A stretch of DNA of 64,000 nucleotides from Campanula takesimana (Eukaryota > Streptophyta > Magnoliopsida > Asterales > Campanulaceae): assembly GCA_026119855.1 (NCBI GenBank), contig JAOWBW010001307.1:1-64000 (forward strand), in the 5' to 3' direction. Below are positions 22,574 to 33,589 of this stretch, in pieces. Numbering within the stretch: position 1 is the first letter of the stretch; every line of letters starts with the position of its first letter. The translations under genes were made by a program, and so were the position numbers. The notes beneath the pieces are model-generated. The model did not search any database. It saw nothing but the letters and a program-made list of their open reading frames with translations, and had not been told where the DNA came from.

Positions 22574-22578
22574 GTGCG
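22574..22578. repeat. Probable TatA target duplication, right copy
   Basis: GTGCG directly follows the LTR end. Its partner would lie left of the window, so this is inferred only. Confidence 0.4.
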
Positions 22579-23795
22579 CGTCTGGCCTTCTTGTCCTAAG
22601 GCGCGCGCGTCCCATACCAAGGACCAGAATCGCCTGCTTCTCAATGTTCGTCCTATTATTCTTTGTTTTCTACACTAATCATCTTTGCAGGGGTTCCAAT
22701 AGACATTCAGGACTAGGGAAATCCCCTGAATCCAAAGTCTGACAGGTTCGTCTAGAAGCGGGCGCCTCCCATAGACTCTGCGCCATGCGTGCGCATCCCT
22801 CTACACAGGCCAGGGGCACTCGCTTCTGGGTTGTTTTCCAGAACAGGAACATGTTTCAGAACAGAGCAGAATGATAGGGTGTGGGCACAGTTGCCTGCAT
22901 CAGGCCTGATTTGGACCATTAGACTATTTTATTTTCGTATTTTGTTTTATTGGTCACACGGGTGACTCGAGAGTTTTAAATTATATGCTTATTAGCTTTT
23001 CTTTCATAAAAAAAAAAGTAAAAAAATGTTTTGTCACATGTTGAACCTCACACTACGTGCACAAATTCTTATCAATTGCTCACTATCGAGTCGCACAAGT
23101 TCATAACCCCAAACCCGTCGAGGCCCATCCTAGAGAGTTTCAAGCTCCACCCGACCTTGACTCTCTCGAAGCGGTAAACCTCATCCTGTGGCGTAGTTCA
23201 TGACTACATGCCGGGGGTGACCTTTAAGCCCCTCTTTAGACGAGTACAAGCCAACACAATTCTAGTTAAGGTCTAACACTCCGTGACCAAGTCGGTTTTC
23301 ATGTACCGAGATTTCCCTAAACTAATGTCTTCAAAACATACATGCCAAGTGGCTATCATGGACGAAATAAAACTCCGTCCCCAAGTGATTATTATGGACG
23401 AAAATAAAAAAATCCGTCCCCGCATGTATGCTTTACTACATTAATTTAGTTTAATCCAGACACATATAGGTATCACAAATGTGGTGGAATCCAATGAGTA
23501 TATGGGACCGCGATAAGGTCTATATACTAGTGTGACGATTCCATTATTTTTATTAGAAACTCAAAAGAGATTCCGTCCCTATGACTTATAAAAATAAAAT
23601 AAAATAAAAAAGAATTTTCTTTATGTCGTTTTGAGTCATGTGCCCACTGTGTGTTCTAAACCTCTACATGGACCGAAAGTGTTACTCAAGACTGGCAAGG
23701 GCCTCTTCTACAATTTAGGTCTAATTGGTACTTACCGAGTCTACCGAGATTCAGCAAACCGGCTAGTTCATGAATTGATCACTCAAACAGCATCA
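22574..23795 (+). other. TatB leader, copy 1
   Basis: Collinear with 27331-28440. It begins about 100 bases inside the leader, because TatA landed there. It contains GCGCGCGCG phrases, a GTAGT-TCATG-ACTAC hairpin (23193-23207) and a two-copy repeat with GGACGAAATAAAACTCCGTC (23345-23425). No gene is seen. Confidence 0.75.
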
Positions 23796-26013
23796 ATGGC
23801 CGGTGACTCCAGCAGCAACAACACCATGTCCCTTGAGCAACTCTCAGCTATGGTCCAAATGCTCCAAGAACAAATCTCTACTCTCAATAAAGAGTCCTAA
23901 AGCAAAGATGATCTTTGGCAATCCCATCTTGACAATCAAAGGGAGGATCATGAAGCCGAGATGGACCAAATGAAGGCCAAGCTCACCAAGCTCTCCAATG
24001 GTAAAGGCAAAGAGGACAATAAAGAGTCCGAGTGGACACAAGGCTTGTTTGAGAGCCCTTATGTTAGTGCCCATACCAAGAAAATGGGGGAGATAAGCAC
24101 CAATAACAAAGATCACAAGATGGTTGATTCAATTATGGCTTACATAGATCAACGTTTCAACGGTCTCAACTTGGGGAAGGGCTTCGACACAAGCCTTTAT
24201 CAGTCATCCATTCTCATGAACACGATGGCCTCTCTCCCTGATAAGTTCAAGATGCCCGACATCAGCAAATTTAAGGGCAAATCTTTCCCCATGGCACACA
24301 TCAAGACTTATATATGGGCTATGGTTCCAAAGAAGGTCTCTCCCAAAGTGATGGAATAATGCTTCCCTCTTACTCTCGAGAGGGTGGCAAAAGATTGTTA
24401 TGCAACTCTCCCGCTCACAGTCCGTCTTGATTGGGATACCGCCATGCTTGCCTTCAAAAGTCAATACCAAGGCAACACCACTCACTGCCCGATGAAGAGA
24501 GAGCTCGAGAACACCACTCAAAGGGAAAATGAGTCCTTTATTGACATCACGAGAAGGTGGAATGACAAGCTTGCAGAAATTGTCGAGAGGCCTACCACCA
24601 AGGAGCAAATGGACATCTCCCTCAAGTGTCTAAAGATTGATCTCCGCACCCACCTAAGTGGGGCTTGCTATACGGATTTCTCTCAAATATATGAGGCGGG
24701 GGTCCGAATGGATGATTTGCTCAAGGAGATCAAGAAAAATGCTCCTAGCTTCCGTTACAAGGCCGCCTCTAACTCCACAAAAGAGGCCTCGGTCAACGCC
24801 GTCACTACCGACAAGGGGAATTATAAAAAGGTTCCCCCACCAGAAGGCAAGAAGTTTCAAAATAATCGTGTCTACACTCCGATTCTAGGCATGACCATCA
24901 CCAAAGCCTTTGAAGCACTCAAGGCCGAAGGGCAAGTTGCTCCTCTCCAAGGGTTCAAGCCCAATGCAATTCGTGCCAACCATGCTCACCACAAGTATTG
25001 TGACTACCACCAACATATTGGCCATCTCCCCGATGAATGCTTCATCCTCCGTAATGTTATCCAAGACCTCATCGACAAAAAGGAATTTATAGTTCCCAAT
25101 GAGGGTAATGTCAATGTAATAGAGATAGGAGAGTTTGAGGAGACCACTCATTCAATTCCAATTGTGAATGAGGGCTCCAATGTTATGAATGAAATTGATA
25201 ATTCTTACTACGTTGTGACTTATGATGAGGTAATGAGGGAAGTACTAAAGAATAGGAAAAAGAGGCAAGATGGGAACATCAACATGCTACATTGATCCGG
25301 ACGAGTCATAGCAAGCAACCCCACTACTTCTGCACCAAGCACCTCTTCTCAAAGATCGCAAACTCGCGACACTCCCGAAGACCCTTTACTGGTTCAACTC
25401 AAGAAAAGTCAAGCCAATATATCCATTTGGGACCTTATTGCATCTTCAAAAAAGCATAGAGACCTCTTCATCAGCAATCTCGATGACACATCAGTCTCTC
25501 CCGATACAATTCCCGAGGACCTTACTGCAATGATAGGCCACATACATTTTGGCAATGTCATCACTTTTGCCGATATAGACCTCCCACCATTTAGGTCCGA
25601 TCACAATGAGGCCATCTATCTCAAAGTAAGAGCAAGGGGGAGACCTATTTCAAGAGTCTTGGTTGACGGTGGTTCCACACTCAACCTAATGCCCGGTCGA
25701 ATCATGGGCATACTGGGGCTTAAGAGTTCAGATCTAAAGCCTTCTACTCAAGTAATCCGAGGTTACGACAGCACTGCCCGCACAGTCATGGGTATGGTAG
25801 AAGTGGACATTGAGTTTGGGAGCATGGTTATGTCCGTCCCGTTTCAAGTGCTCGATGTACCTTCCTCATTCAACTTACTCTTGGGCCGACCATGGATACA
25901 CAGTTCTCACGCCGTCCCTTCAACTCTTCATCAATTTGTCATGTTCTGAAATGGAGACGAAATAGTGACCGTCATGGCAGAAAATATCACTATCCACAGA
26001 AATGGGGAACTCT
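23796..26013 (+). pseudogene. gag: TatB gag-protease, one frame with in-frame stops
   Basis: ATG at 23796 (ATGGCCGGTGAC) opens a frame that keeps phase to 26013. It is broken only by TAA 23898-23900, TAA 24357-24359, TGA 25293-25295 and TGA 25947-25949. Gag has an N-terminal coiled-coil-like stretch, a core with FPMAHIKTYIWAM and ESFIDITRRWNDKL, and a knuckle CDYHQHIGHLPDEC (C-x2-H-x4-H-x4-C). Protease shows VLVDGGSTLNLMP with its Asp intact and LLGRPWIH. RT and everything after it is absent: the frame runs directly into an LTR at about 26011. All four stops can be explained by single transitions from Gln, Arg or Trp codons. Confidence 0.88.
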
Positions 26014-26490
26014 AGACACCCAGCCTTGGACCTCTCACCCCTTTTGCATACATAGTATTTTTATTTAACTTACTTTTTTTGATTTCTATTACTTTGGTTA
26101 AGTTCCTAACTGATTCCGTTAGTTTTGGACTAAACTGCATAACAGAGTTAACTTTGGAGTCATTTCTAAACTTGGGTGCCTCCAGAAGTGTCAATGGGCC
26201 GCGCACGCGTCTCGCCCTATAGGCGGGACCCGCGCGCTTCCCACGTTGGTAGTTACGGATTTGCACCAAGTTTCCCTCCATATTCTGATTTAAAACTCAT
26301 CTTTTAATACAAAAACATCTTTCTTGATCATAAACATTTACTAGCTTTATTTTGTAACTTCCAATCCCCCCATTCTAGCCCTTTCTCTAAAATAAATTAT
26401 TTTCTTTTATTATTATCTTATTTATCTTATTTTCGATTGGTCAATTCCATTTCACATGGATTGATCATCTTTTCCCTCCAACCTTTTACC

Positions 26491-26498
26491 TATAAAAA
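26491..26498 (+). promoter_or_regulatory. TatB LTR TATA box
   Basis: TATAAAAA in an AT-rich LTR context, followed by an R/U5-like region. Confidence 0.6.
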
Positions 26499-26874
26499 GG
26501 ACCTCCTAGGTTCATTTCGACGGACTCTCTCTCTCTTAACACAAAAAGGACCTCAAATTCTCTCTACACTTTTACTATACACAAATTCTCCCAACAAGAG
26601 TTTTAGCAACAAAACTCTACATAAATTTCTGCACAACAATTTCTCTACAACAACTCCATCTTCAAGTTAAAGTTTGAGGTTCTTCTTTCTTAAGGTACAA
26701 CTTCCTCTTTCTTCTTCTATTTTACATGTCTTAGTCAATGTATGCAATCCCTATCAAAGGGACATGACTAAATAACCGCTTTACTACATTAAAGGTGGTT
26801 AAGGTCATCTCCCTACATTTCAATCTTTACTTCAATTTACTATTCCTCTCTTAATGTAATCTTTAGCATAAACC

Positions 26875-26880
26875 AATAAA
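26875..26880 (+). terminator. TatB LTR poly(A) signal candidate
   Basis: AATAAA about 380 bases after the TATA box. Confidence 0.35.
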
Positions 26881-27231
26881 ACAAGTTTATTTTTTTATTT
26901 CTCTTTTGTAATTCTCCTTTTCTTTACATTATAATTGTTAGAACTTTTCTCATATTAAAATAAGGACATTTAGCATTAGAAGACCAATAGTAGCAAGACT
27001 CGCGTAAGGGGGGTGAGTGGGTGTTTAAGTACTTCCCACTCCGTCACCTAGCCCCCGAACCCTTCTCTTCCCAAATCTTTGGTTTCGTAATATTAAAATA
27101 GGCTATTTATTTAGGTTTTTCTTATGTTCCCTCAATAACATAGGTGGCGACTCTACAAATTAAAATCAATTAGACATTGTAGGATAATTAACCGCTCTAG
27201 CCAAGTTGTGGTTTTTCCGGGGTATCTACAG

Positions 27232-27249
27232 TGGCGACTCCTCTGGGGA
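27232..27249 (+). other. TatB primer binding site
   Basis: TGGCGACTCCTCTGGGGA starts one base after the LTR. It differs from the TatA PBS at two positions. Confidence 0.8.
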
Positions 27250-28440
27250 TGATTTAGAGGGTTAAACTTGCGTTTCTGCTTTTGGTGTTCTTTTATTTTG
27301 TTTTCTGGGCATTCTGGTAAAAAAGGTTGAAAGCGCGCGCCTCTAGCCTTCTTGTCCTAAAGCGTGTGCGTCCGACCCAATTACCAGAATCGCCCACCTT
27401 CCTTCTTGTCCTTCTATTTCATGTTTTTGTGCTAACAAATTTTGCAGGGAAAAGTTTTCTTATTTAGGGTCAAGGCAATCCCTTGAACCCACTAATTTGC
27501 AGGTTTTCACCCAGAAGCGGGCGCCTCTGCCCCTCTTCCTCTAATGCGCGCGCGCCTCCCGAGTAGGTAGCCCAATGCGCGCGCTTCTGGGCTCAATTCT
27601 AGAACAGAACAGTGCACAGAAACAGAACAGTTTTGACAATGTGTGGGCACCAAGCCTGCACATAACTTCTTTTACTTTCTGTTTATTTTATCAGTCACAC
27701 GGGTGATTCGAGAGTCATTAATTATGTGCTTATTTTCTTTTTTTTCTTTTGTTTAAAAAAATAAAAAATTATCACTTGGCTTGACCTCACACTACATGAA
27801 CATATTCTTATGAATTGCTCCCCCAAACCCGTCGAGGCCCGTCCTAGGAAGTTTCAAGCTCCACCCGACCTTGACTCTTCCAAAGAGGTCAACCTCAACC
27901 CGTGGCGTAGTTCACGACTACATGCCGGGGGTTACCTTAAGCCTCTCTTTAGCCGAGCACAAGCCAACACATTCTTAGTCTAGGTTCTAACACTCCGTGA
28001 CCAAGTCGGTTTTTGTGCGTCGAAATTTCCCTAAATAATTTCCTCAAATCATACATGCCGTTTCCAAAAGAAACAAGTGGTTATTATGGATGAAATAAAA
28101 CTCTGTCCCCAAGTTGTTATTATGGATGAAATAAAACTCCGTCCCCACATGTATGCTTTATGACATTAATTTAGTTTAATCCCGTCACATGTAGGTATCA
28201 CAACCGTGGTGGAATCCGATGAGTATATGGGACCGCGAGAAGGTCTATATACTAGTGTGAAGATTCCACTATTTTTCTAGAAACCCTAAAAAGGACTATG
28301 TCCTTCCGATTTTTAGTAAATAAAAAAAAAAAAATTTCTCTATGTGGTTGAGTCATATTCTTGTTTGTAGGTCAAATTATTTTATTCAAAATGTGTTTGA
28401 GGGCCAATCTAAGATCAACCGTGCTCTTTCAATAGGTCCA
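27250..28440 (+). other. TatB leader, copy 2
   Basis: Homologous to 22574-23795, with the GTAGT-TCACG-ACTAC hairpin at 27907-27921 and the two-copy repeat at about 28075-28150. No gene is seen. Confidence 0.75.
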
Positions 28441-28975
28441 ATGGCTTCCAACGGCAACAACGTCAAGGGTGAGAACATTTCCGTGTCCAACGAAAGGCTT
28501 TTCAACATAATAAGAGCCATGGGGGAACAAATGGATAGACTTGTCGAGGATGCCCGCTGCAAGGATGATTTATGGCAAGCCCGTTTTGATCTCGAGAGAA
28601 GGATTCACGAGGAAGAGGTCTCCAAACTTAGGGCCCGTTTGAAAGAATTCACCGACAACAAGATAAAGGTCAACGGTAAAATATGCTCAAGTGGCCCGCC
28701 CCTCAAAAGTAAAAAAGGTGCCGCCAACAACCGAAATTTTACTCCTCTCCTAGGAATGACCCAAGCCGAAGCATTTGAAGTTTTGGTAGAAAGTGGAAAG
28801 GTTAAACCTTTGCAAGGGTACAAGCCCAATACGATCCGCCAACCATGCCCACCACAAATGGTGTGACTATCATCTACATAGCGGCCACACTACCGAGGGA
28901 TGCTTCGCTCTCCAAAACGTCATCCAAGATTTGATCGACAATGGTGAATTTACTGTGGGTGAAGAGCAAACAATT
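28441..28975 (+). pseudogene. gag: TatB gag lacking the core domain
   Basis: ATG at 28441 starts a product with a charged coiled-coil-like N-terminus (DDLWQARFDLERRIHEEEV). It then jumps directly to the PLLGMTQAEAFEVL segment and, after a 1-base frameshift near 28845, to the knuckle CDYHLHSGHTTEGC and NVIQDLIDNGEF. Compared with the copy at 23796, roughly 280 residues of gag core are missing. Homology ends near 28975, where the Athila-related sequence takes over. Confidence 0.75.
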
Positions 28976-29624
28976 AACAAGAAGATTATGTTCATTTATT
29001 TAGCCTTGAAAGTGGAAATGGAAAGGTGGATTAAAGTGAAAGATTTTTGTGATTCGGGAAGAGCATAAGAATTATGTATACCTTTGGAAGAGAGTAGAAA
29101 TGAAAGTTTTGATATGCATACACAAGTATGTTTTAAAAGTTTTCACAAGTATATTGTAACGAAACTTAAATGACCACAAATCCATTAATAAATAATGCTT
29201 TTACTCAATAAATTTTTATAAGTCTATATTAATTTTGGAAATTTCTATTTACCATACAATATGATCATAATTTACTTTTATCAAATTTTTCAAGAAGTAA
29301 AAGTTAGCAAGAAAAGATTTTACTTAGGCAAATGATAATTATTTATAACATTCTCATCACAAATGGGAGCATTGGGTTTTTTTTTTTTTTTCAAAGAGAA
29401 AATCGGGAACATTGCCCTTACAGCTTTTGAAAAAAGGAAAAAAAATAAAGAAAAATACAACCAAAACTACTTAAATGCAAACTAATTAAATGCAAACATA
29501 AAGCGGATAAAAAAGAAGTACTACTAAATAAATACTACTCCCCCACACTTGAAATAAACATTGCTCTCAATGTTTCAAAATAGAGCAAAGGACATAAAAG
29601 AACGGGGGGAGGGGGAATTAGTAC
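28976..29624. other. Noncoding AT-rich stretch, probably Athila 3' UTR
   Basis: No gene is seen. It holds a T-run at 29377-29391 and CTCCCCCACACTTG at about 29538-29551. It lies downstream of the Athila ORF in that element's sense. The junction with TatB near 28975 shows no obvious LTR end. Confidence 0.45.
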
Positions 29625-30891
29625 TTACTGCGGTGGTTGCGGTGGTCTAAAATTTGGCCAATGTACCAATCCATAGTCATAAATTTGGTTTACCCTTCCT
29701 TCAATATTATAAACCCGACCCTCTATGTTATCTTGGAAGTTGTTGAAATTTTGGGATAGGTGGCCAAGTTGGTTTAGTATTTGTGTATTTTGAAGGGCCA
29801 TTTGATCAAATATATGGTAAAAATCTGGTGGCATGGGTGGGTTTTGGTGGATTTGTTCTTCATCCTCGTCCTCTTCTCTTATGGTTTTGGGGGTTAACCA
29901 AGTCTCGGGGCTGTTGGCTCGGACGAAAGAGAGGTTGGGGTTAGGTAAAGTGGTGTATGGTTGGTCATCTGGCCCAAGCAATTTGTTGTATTGCCTTCTA
30001 TTATCGGTACCTCGAATCATTTTCATGTTTCTTAAGGCCTCTAGGTTAAGCTTTGTGGACTCGGAAACGGCTTTTAAATCCTCCGGAATTTCTAACCCAT
30101 TCCCCTAGCAAGAAACGTTATCAACCCCCAAAATGAATCTCCCCCCTCCAGTCCTTACTTTAAAAACCCTTTAAATGACAGATAAACCAAAAAGCCAAGT
30201 TAAAATTATTACCACTATGAACAAACACCCATAATAAGTACAACTCTCGTCTAGTGATTGTCCTCTTATCCTTCCTCCCAAAGATGGTGCAAGTGTAGAG
30301 ACGGTGGATGATCCAAAAGACAGGGTGGATTATTGAAGAGGCCTTGGCTGTCCTAGGATTGTAATGAGGTGAACCGGTTATTTGGTTCCAAAACACCCCA
30401 TCATTGAAATCAAAAGCGACATCATTATCAAAACCCAAACGTATTGGCCAACCGAAAATGTCATTTATTCGAGTGTAGGATAGAGAGTGATTGTGGTTGA
30501 ACAAACGAAAGTCTACATAGGTTTCATTTAATTCGTGACCATCGTAGGAAACTTCAACCCCAGTTCTAGTCCTAAAGGATGACAAGAATTCAAGTGTTAG
30601 CCCTTCATAAGTTTTGGCATCGAGAGAAAGAACATTGACACAACCCTGATTTTCATGCAATTCCTTGATGTTATCAAAAATTCCTAATTTTGAGAGGGTT
30701 GATTCATCTGGGAATTGGGTGGCTTTGACTCTACTATGGAGTAAGTTATTGAAAATTTTGGATTCTTGAGTGTTAGAACATTGCACCCCAAAATTGTTGT
30801 CGGGTTCTTCTAAGGGAGGGGGGCTTTCTTGCCTAATTCTCTTGGATGGGTTTTTTGCAATTCCCTTTCCTTTCTCTTTTCTACTAGACAT
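29625..30891 (-). pseudogene. Athila ORF-1-type protein, 3' of pol
   Basis: The minus-strand ATG at 30891 opens a 243-codon frame with a basic N-terminus (SSRKEKGKGIAK). Blocks typical of the ATHILA ORF-1 family follow: FRLFNHNHSLSYTRINDIFGWP, GVFWNQIT, ASSIIHPVFWIIHRLYTCTIFGRKD, RRELYLLWVF (each under 25 residues and in family order). After a stop at 30160 and a frameshift, a second frame (30026-29625) continues with an acidic and Pro/Gln-rich tail. The role is unknown; some authors place env-like ORFs here. It lies 3' of the Athila pol, from which it is separated by the inserted chromovirus. Confidence 0.7.
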
Positions 30892-31328
30892 GGTGAATGT
30901 AAGGAAAATTCTCTCAAAATCATCTTAGAAGGAGAGGAGTGAAAGAATTTTTGTTACCCGGTTGATGAAGACTTGCCAGACGCCCTTGAAATCCCTCTTC
31001 TTTTACTTTCTGTAGCCTTGAATCCTTCCAAAAACCAAGTCTTGAAGCTCAATTTGACCCAAATTCGAAAATTTGAAATTGGGGCAAAATGCTAGGGTTT
31101 CGGGTTCTCTTGAAATTGGACAGATTCTGGGTGGATTTGTGGTGATTTGGATGTTTGGAGAATGTATGGAGGATGGGGAACGGTTAGTTGGTCGGATCAT
31201 ATGGAGATTTTGGCCGGAATATGGAGTGGCTTGATGAAGAATGCTACTCACCTCCTCATTAGGCACATACCGCGTAATGATCCCGTCTACGCACCAATAT
31301 GCACGGTCGTGGTGAATTTCAAGCACGG
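30892..31328 (-). other. Athila spacer with a stray pol fragment
   Basis: About 60 bases at 31234-31292 repeat 41661-41719, which encodes [13 protein letters not shown] of the Athila integrase zinc region. The surrounding sequence is not integrase. CACGGTCGT also occurs twice, at 31308 here and at the right flank of the chromovirus (40389). Confidence 0.6.
31324..31328. repeat. Chromovirus target duplication, left
   Basis: CACGG, repeated at 40389-40393. Confidence 0.9.
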
Positions 31329-33540
31329 TGTCAGGACCCCGGACCCCGCGGGCCCGAGACCGCGATCTGGACGTCGACTCTAAAACCAAAACTGTGAAAT
31401 CCAAAGTTAAAAATTTCATTTGATACGAAAAGGTAATGATCCAAAGTTTTACAAATCAAAGTTTGATTAAAGCCAAATACAACTATCATAAACTTCCACA
31501 AGTTTATGCCCAACAAAATACAAATATACAATTCTTAAAGACGTCATTGTTTGGTACAACTACCCCAAAATGGTTACACATTTACATAATGGAAACCAAC
31601 CTATATCAACCTTCCCCAAAATAACGGATCCACACTCGACGTCCTCCTTCTCGTGATCAGCGAGACTAATCCTTAGCACCTGGGGGAGGAAAAACAAAGA
31701 TAAAAGAAAAGGGGGGTGAGATAAATCTCAATAAGTTACTAATGCAACTACATGACATGCTATGATGCAATATACAATAAGCAATAATAAATATCACATA
31801 GCACATAGCACTTATCATATAACAGATAGCAGCGGAAATAAACACATAACAAAGGATATAGCCAAGGTTTTCCAAACCGGAACATCCAAATAAAGGATCG
31901 CTGCACAGCTTCAATCATCACAAATCATCATCTTCATAATAGCATGAAAGCCGAAGAGAAAACCCCGGTACCGGAACCAATAACCATAAAAGTGTCACAA
32001 GGGACAAGGACCATGACACAAAGTCATGCCCGCTAGCCAGATACATTCACAAAGGAACGCTGACTTATCCTTTCCAAGGCCAATCTGGAGAAGGGGTAAG
32101 AAGGGGCAAAACAATGGTCAACATTATAATGGACTTGGCTTTGCCATTATAATCTTTCCCATCGCCCAAACACACACAAAATACAGCTGGACTTTCAAAT
32201 AAATGCTAAGTAATAATAATTTAGCATGAATGAACAACTTAAGGTTCAAAGTAGGGAACCATTCCAATTAGTCACCAAGAAAGTGAAATGAACCAACAAC
32301 CCACAATTAAAGTGTTCCAACAATCTTAACAATGATAACACAATTCCCATATCACATTTGACCACAAGGGTTTCAGTTAAATCGAGCACTCGACCAAATT
32401 TACTCACTCATCTCGAAGAGCTTAAGGAGAGCTTTGAAATGATAATTTACACGCCTAAAACGGAGTTCGTATGAACAAAATATGACCCTCGAAAGTTTGG
32501 ACCAAGAAGGGGAATAAATTTCATAACAGGGGAGGGGGGTGCGCGCGCCTCCTAGATCAGTTGGAAAATCGAGTTGGGAGAAGGAGAGGGCGCGCGCGCC
32601 TCCTAAGGGAGGGATGCGCGCGCCTCCAGGGGACAGAAGCATTTTTGATCAAGAGGGACATAAGGGTGCGCGCGCCTCCAAGGGAGGGATGCGTACGCCT
32701 CCTTGCCCGGGAAGACAAATTCCGGCCAAAATTCTGGGTTTCCACCATTTTCAAACCAAAACTCAAACCAACCCAAATCTTTCACCATTTCACAAATACT
32801 TGGAACCAAGGCTAGCAATGTACACAACTATGAACCAAAACAACTTATAGACTTGTAATGGGACTAAATAACACAATCTAGAAACCCAACACAAGATTCA
32901 AATACCAAATTTCCCAAAAATATGAATAAAATGCCAATCACTCCCAAATCAACCCAAGATGCAATAAATGGCATCCATAACATCAAATAAACATGGAGTA
33001 GCATTTCTAGCATAAAATAGGGGAAAAGTAACTTACTTGAAAATAATGAAAGTTGACGGAATTCAATTCTTTTTGGCTTCCTACGATCCTATCGACGATC
33101 TAAACAAGGTTCATGTTTTAAGAAATTAATAATAATGAGAGGAAGAAGAAGAAAATGAAGAAAGAAGGAAGAGGAAGAAAAACTTACCAAAGGAGGAGAG
33201 AGAGGGTGAGTTTGCTGGGAATGGAGAATGGGGTGGAGTGTAGGAGGGAGAAGGAGGTGAGGGAGGTAAGGGAGTAGGGGAAATTATTTTGAAATGTTAC
33301 AACTAGACCCCCTCCCCATACTAGCACAATTACTTACACTCCCGATTAACAATTAAGACTCAACACTTCCACACTAGCCCAAATGACCCAAATAAAATGC
33401 TAGGCATAAATTATTATAACACATAAAATGCACACCTAATTATTTAAATAAATAATAATTTAAATAATTAAATAAGCAAATAATTAAATAAAAATCATTT
33501 AATTACTAATAAAATAGAGCCTATATTTCGGGTCGTGACA
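31329..33540 (-). repeat. Chromovirus 3' LTR
   Basis: 2212 bases. It contains five TGCGCGCGCCTCC-like motifs between 32540 and 32702 and is nearly identical to 38156-40388 apart from small indels and a G-run. Confidence 0.93.
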
Positions 33541-33556
33541 TTCACTCCCCCTTAAA
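33541..33556 (-). other. Chromovirus polypurine tract
   Basis: Minus-strand TTAAGGGGGAGTGAA abuts the LTR start TGTCACGACCC. Confidence 0.8.
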
Positions 33557-33589
33557 GAAAATTCGACCCGAATTTTAACGAGACTCACC

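Larger units (their letters stand above)
26011..27230 (+). repeat. TatB LTR
   Basis: It starts TAGACACCC (the initial TG seems lost) and ends GGGGTATCTACA, the inverse of the expected TGTAGATACCCC. A PBS follows, so it acts as a 5' LTR for the sequence to the right, while protease of another copy abuts its left end. It has a TATA box and poly(A) signal inside and GGTGGCGACTCT in U5 (27143-27154). Confidence 0.8.

Noticed and set aside
30160..30891. Viral envelope gene
   Set aside because: No signal peptide or transmembrane segment was convincing; the motifs fit Athila ORF-1.
32539..32850. Arg/Pro-rich frames in the chromovirus LTRs
   Set aside because: Caused by GCGCGCGCCTCC motifs read in several frames; the LTR is noncoding.
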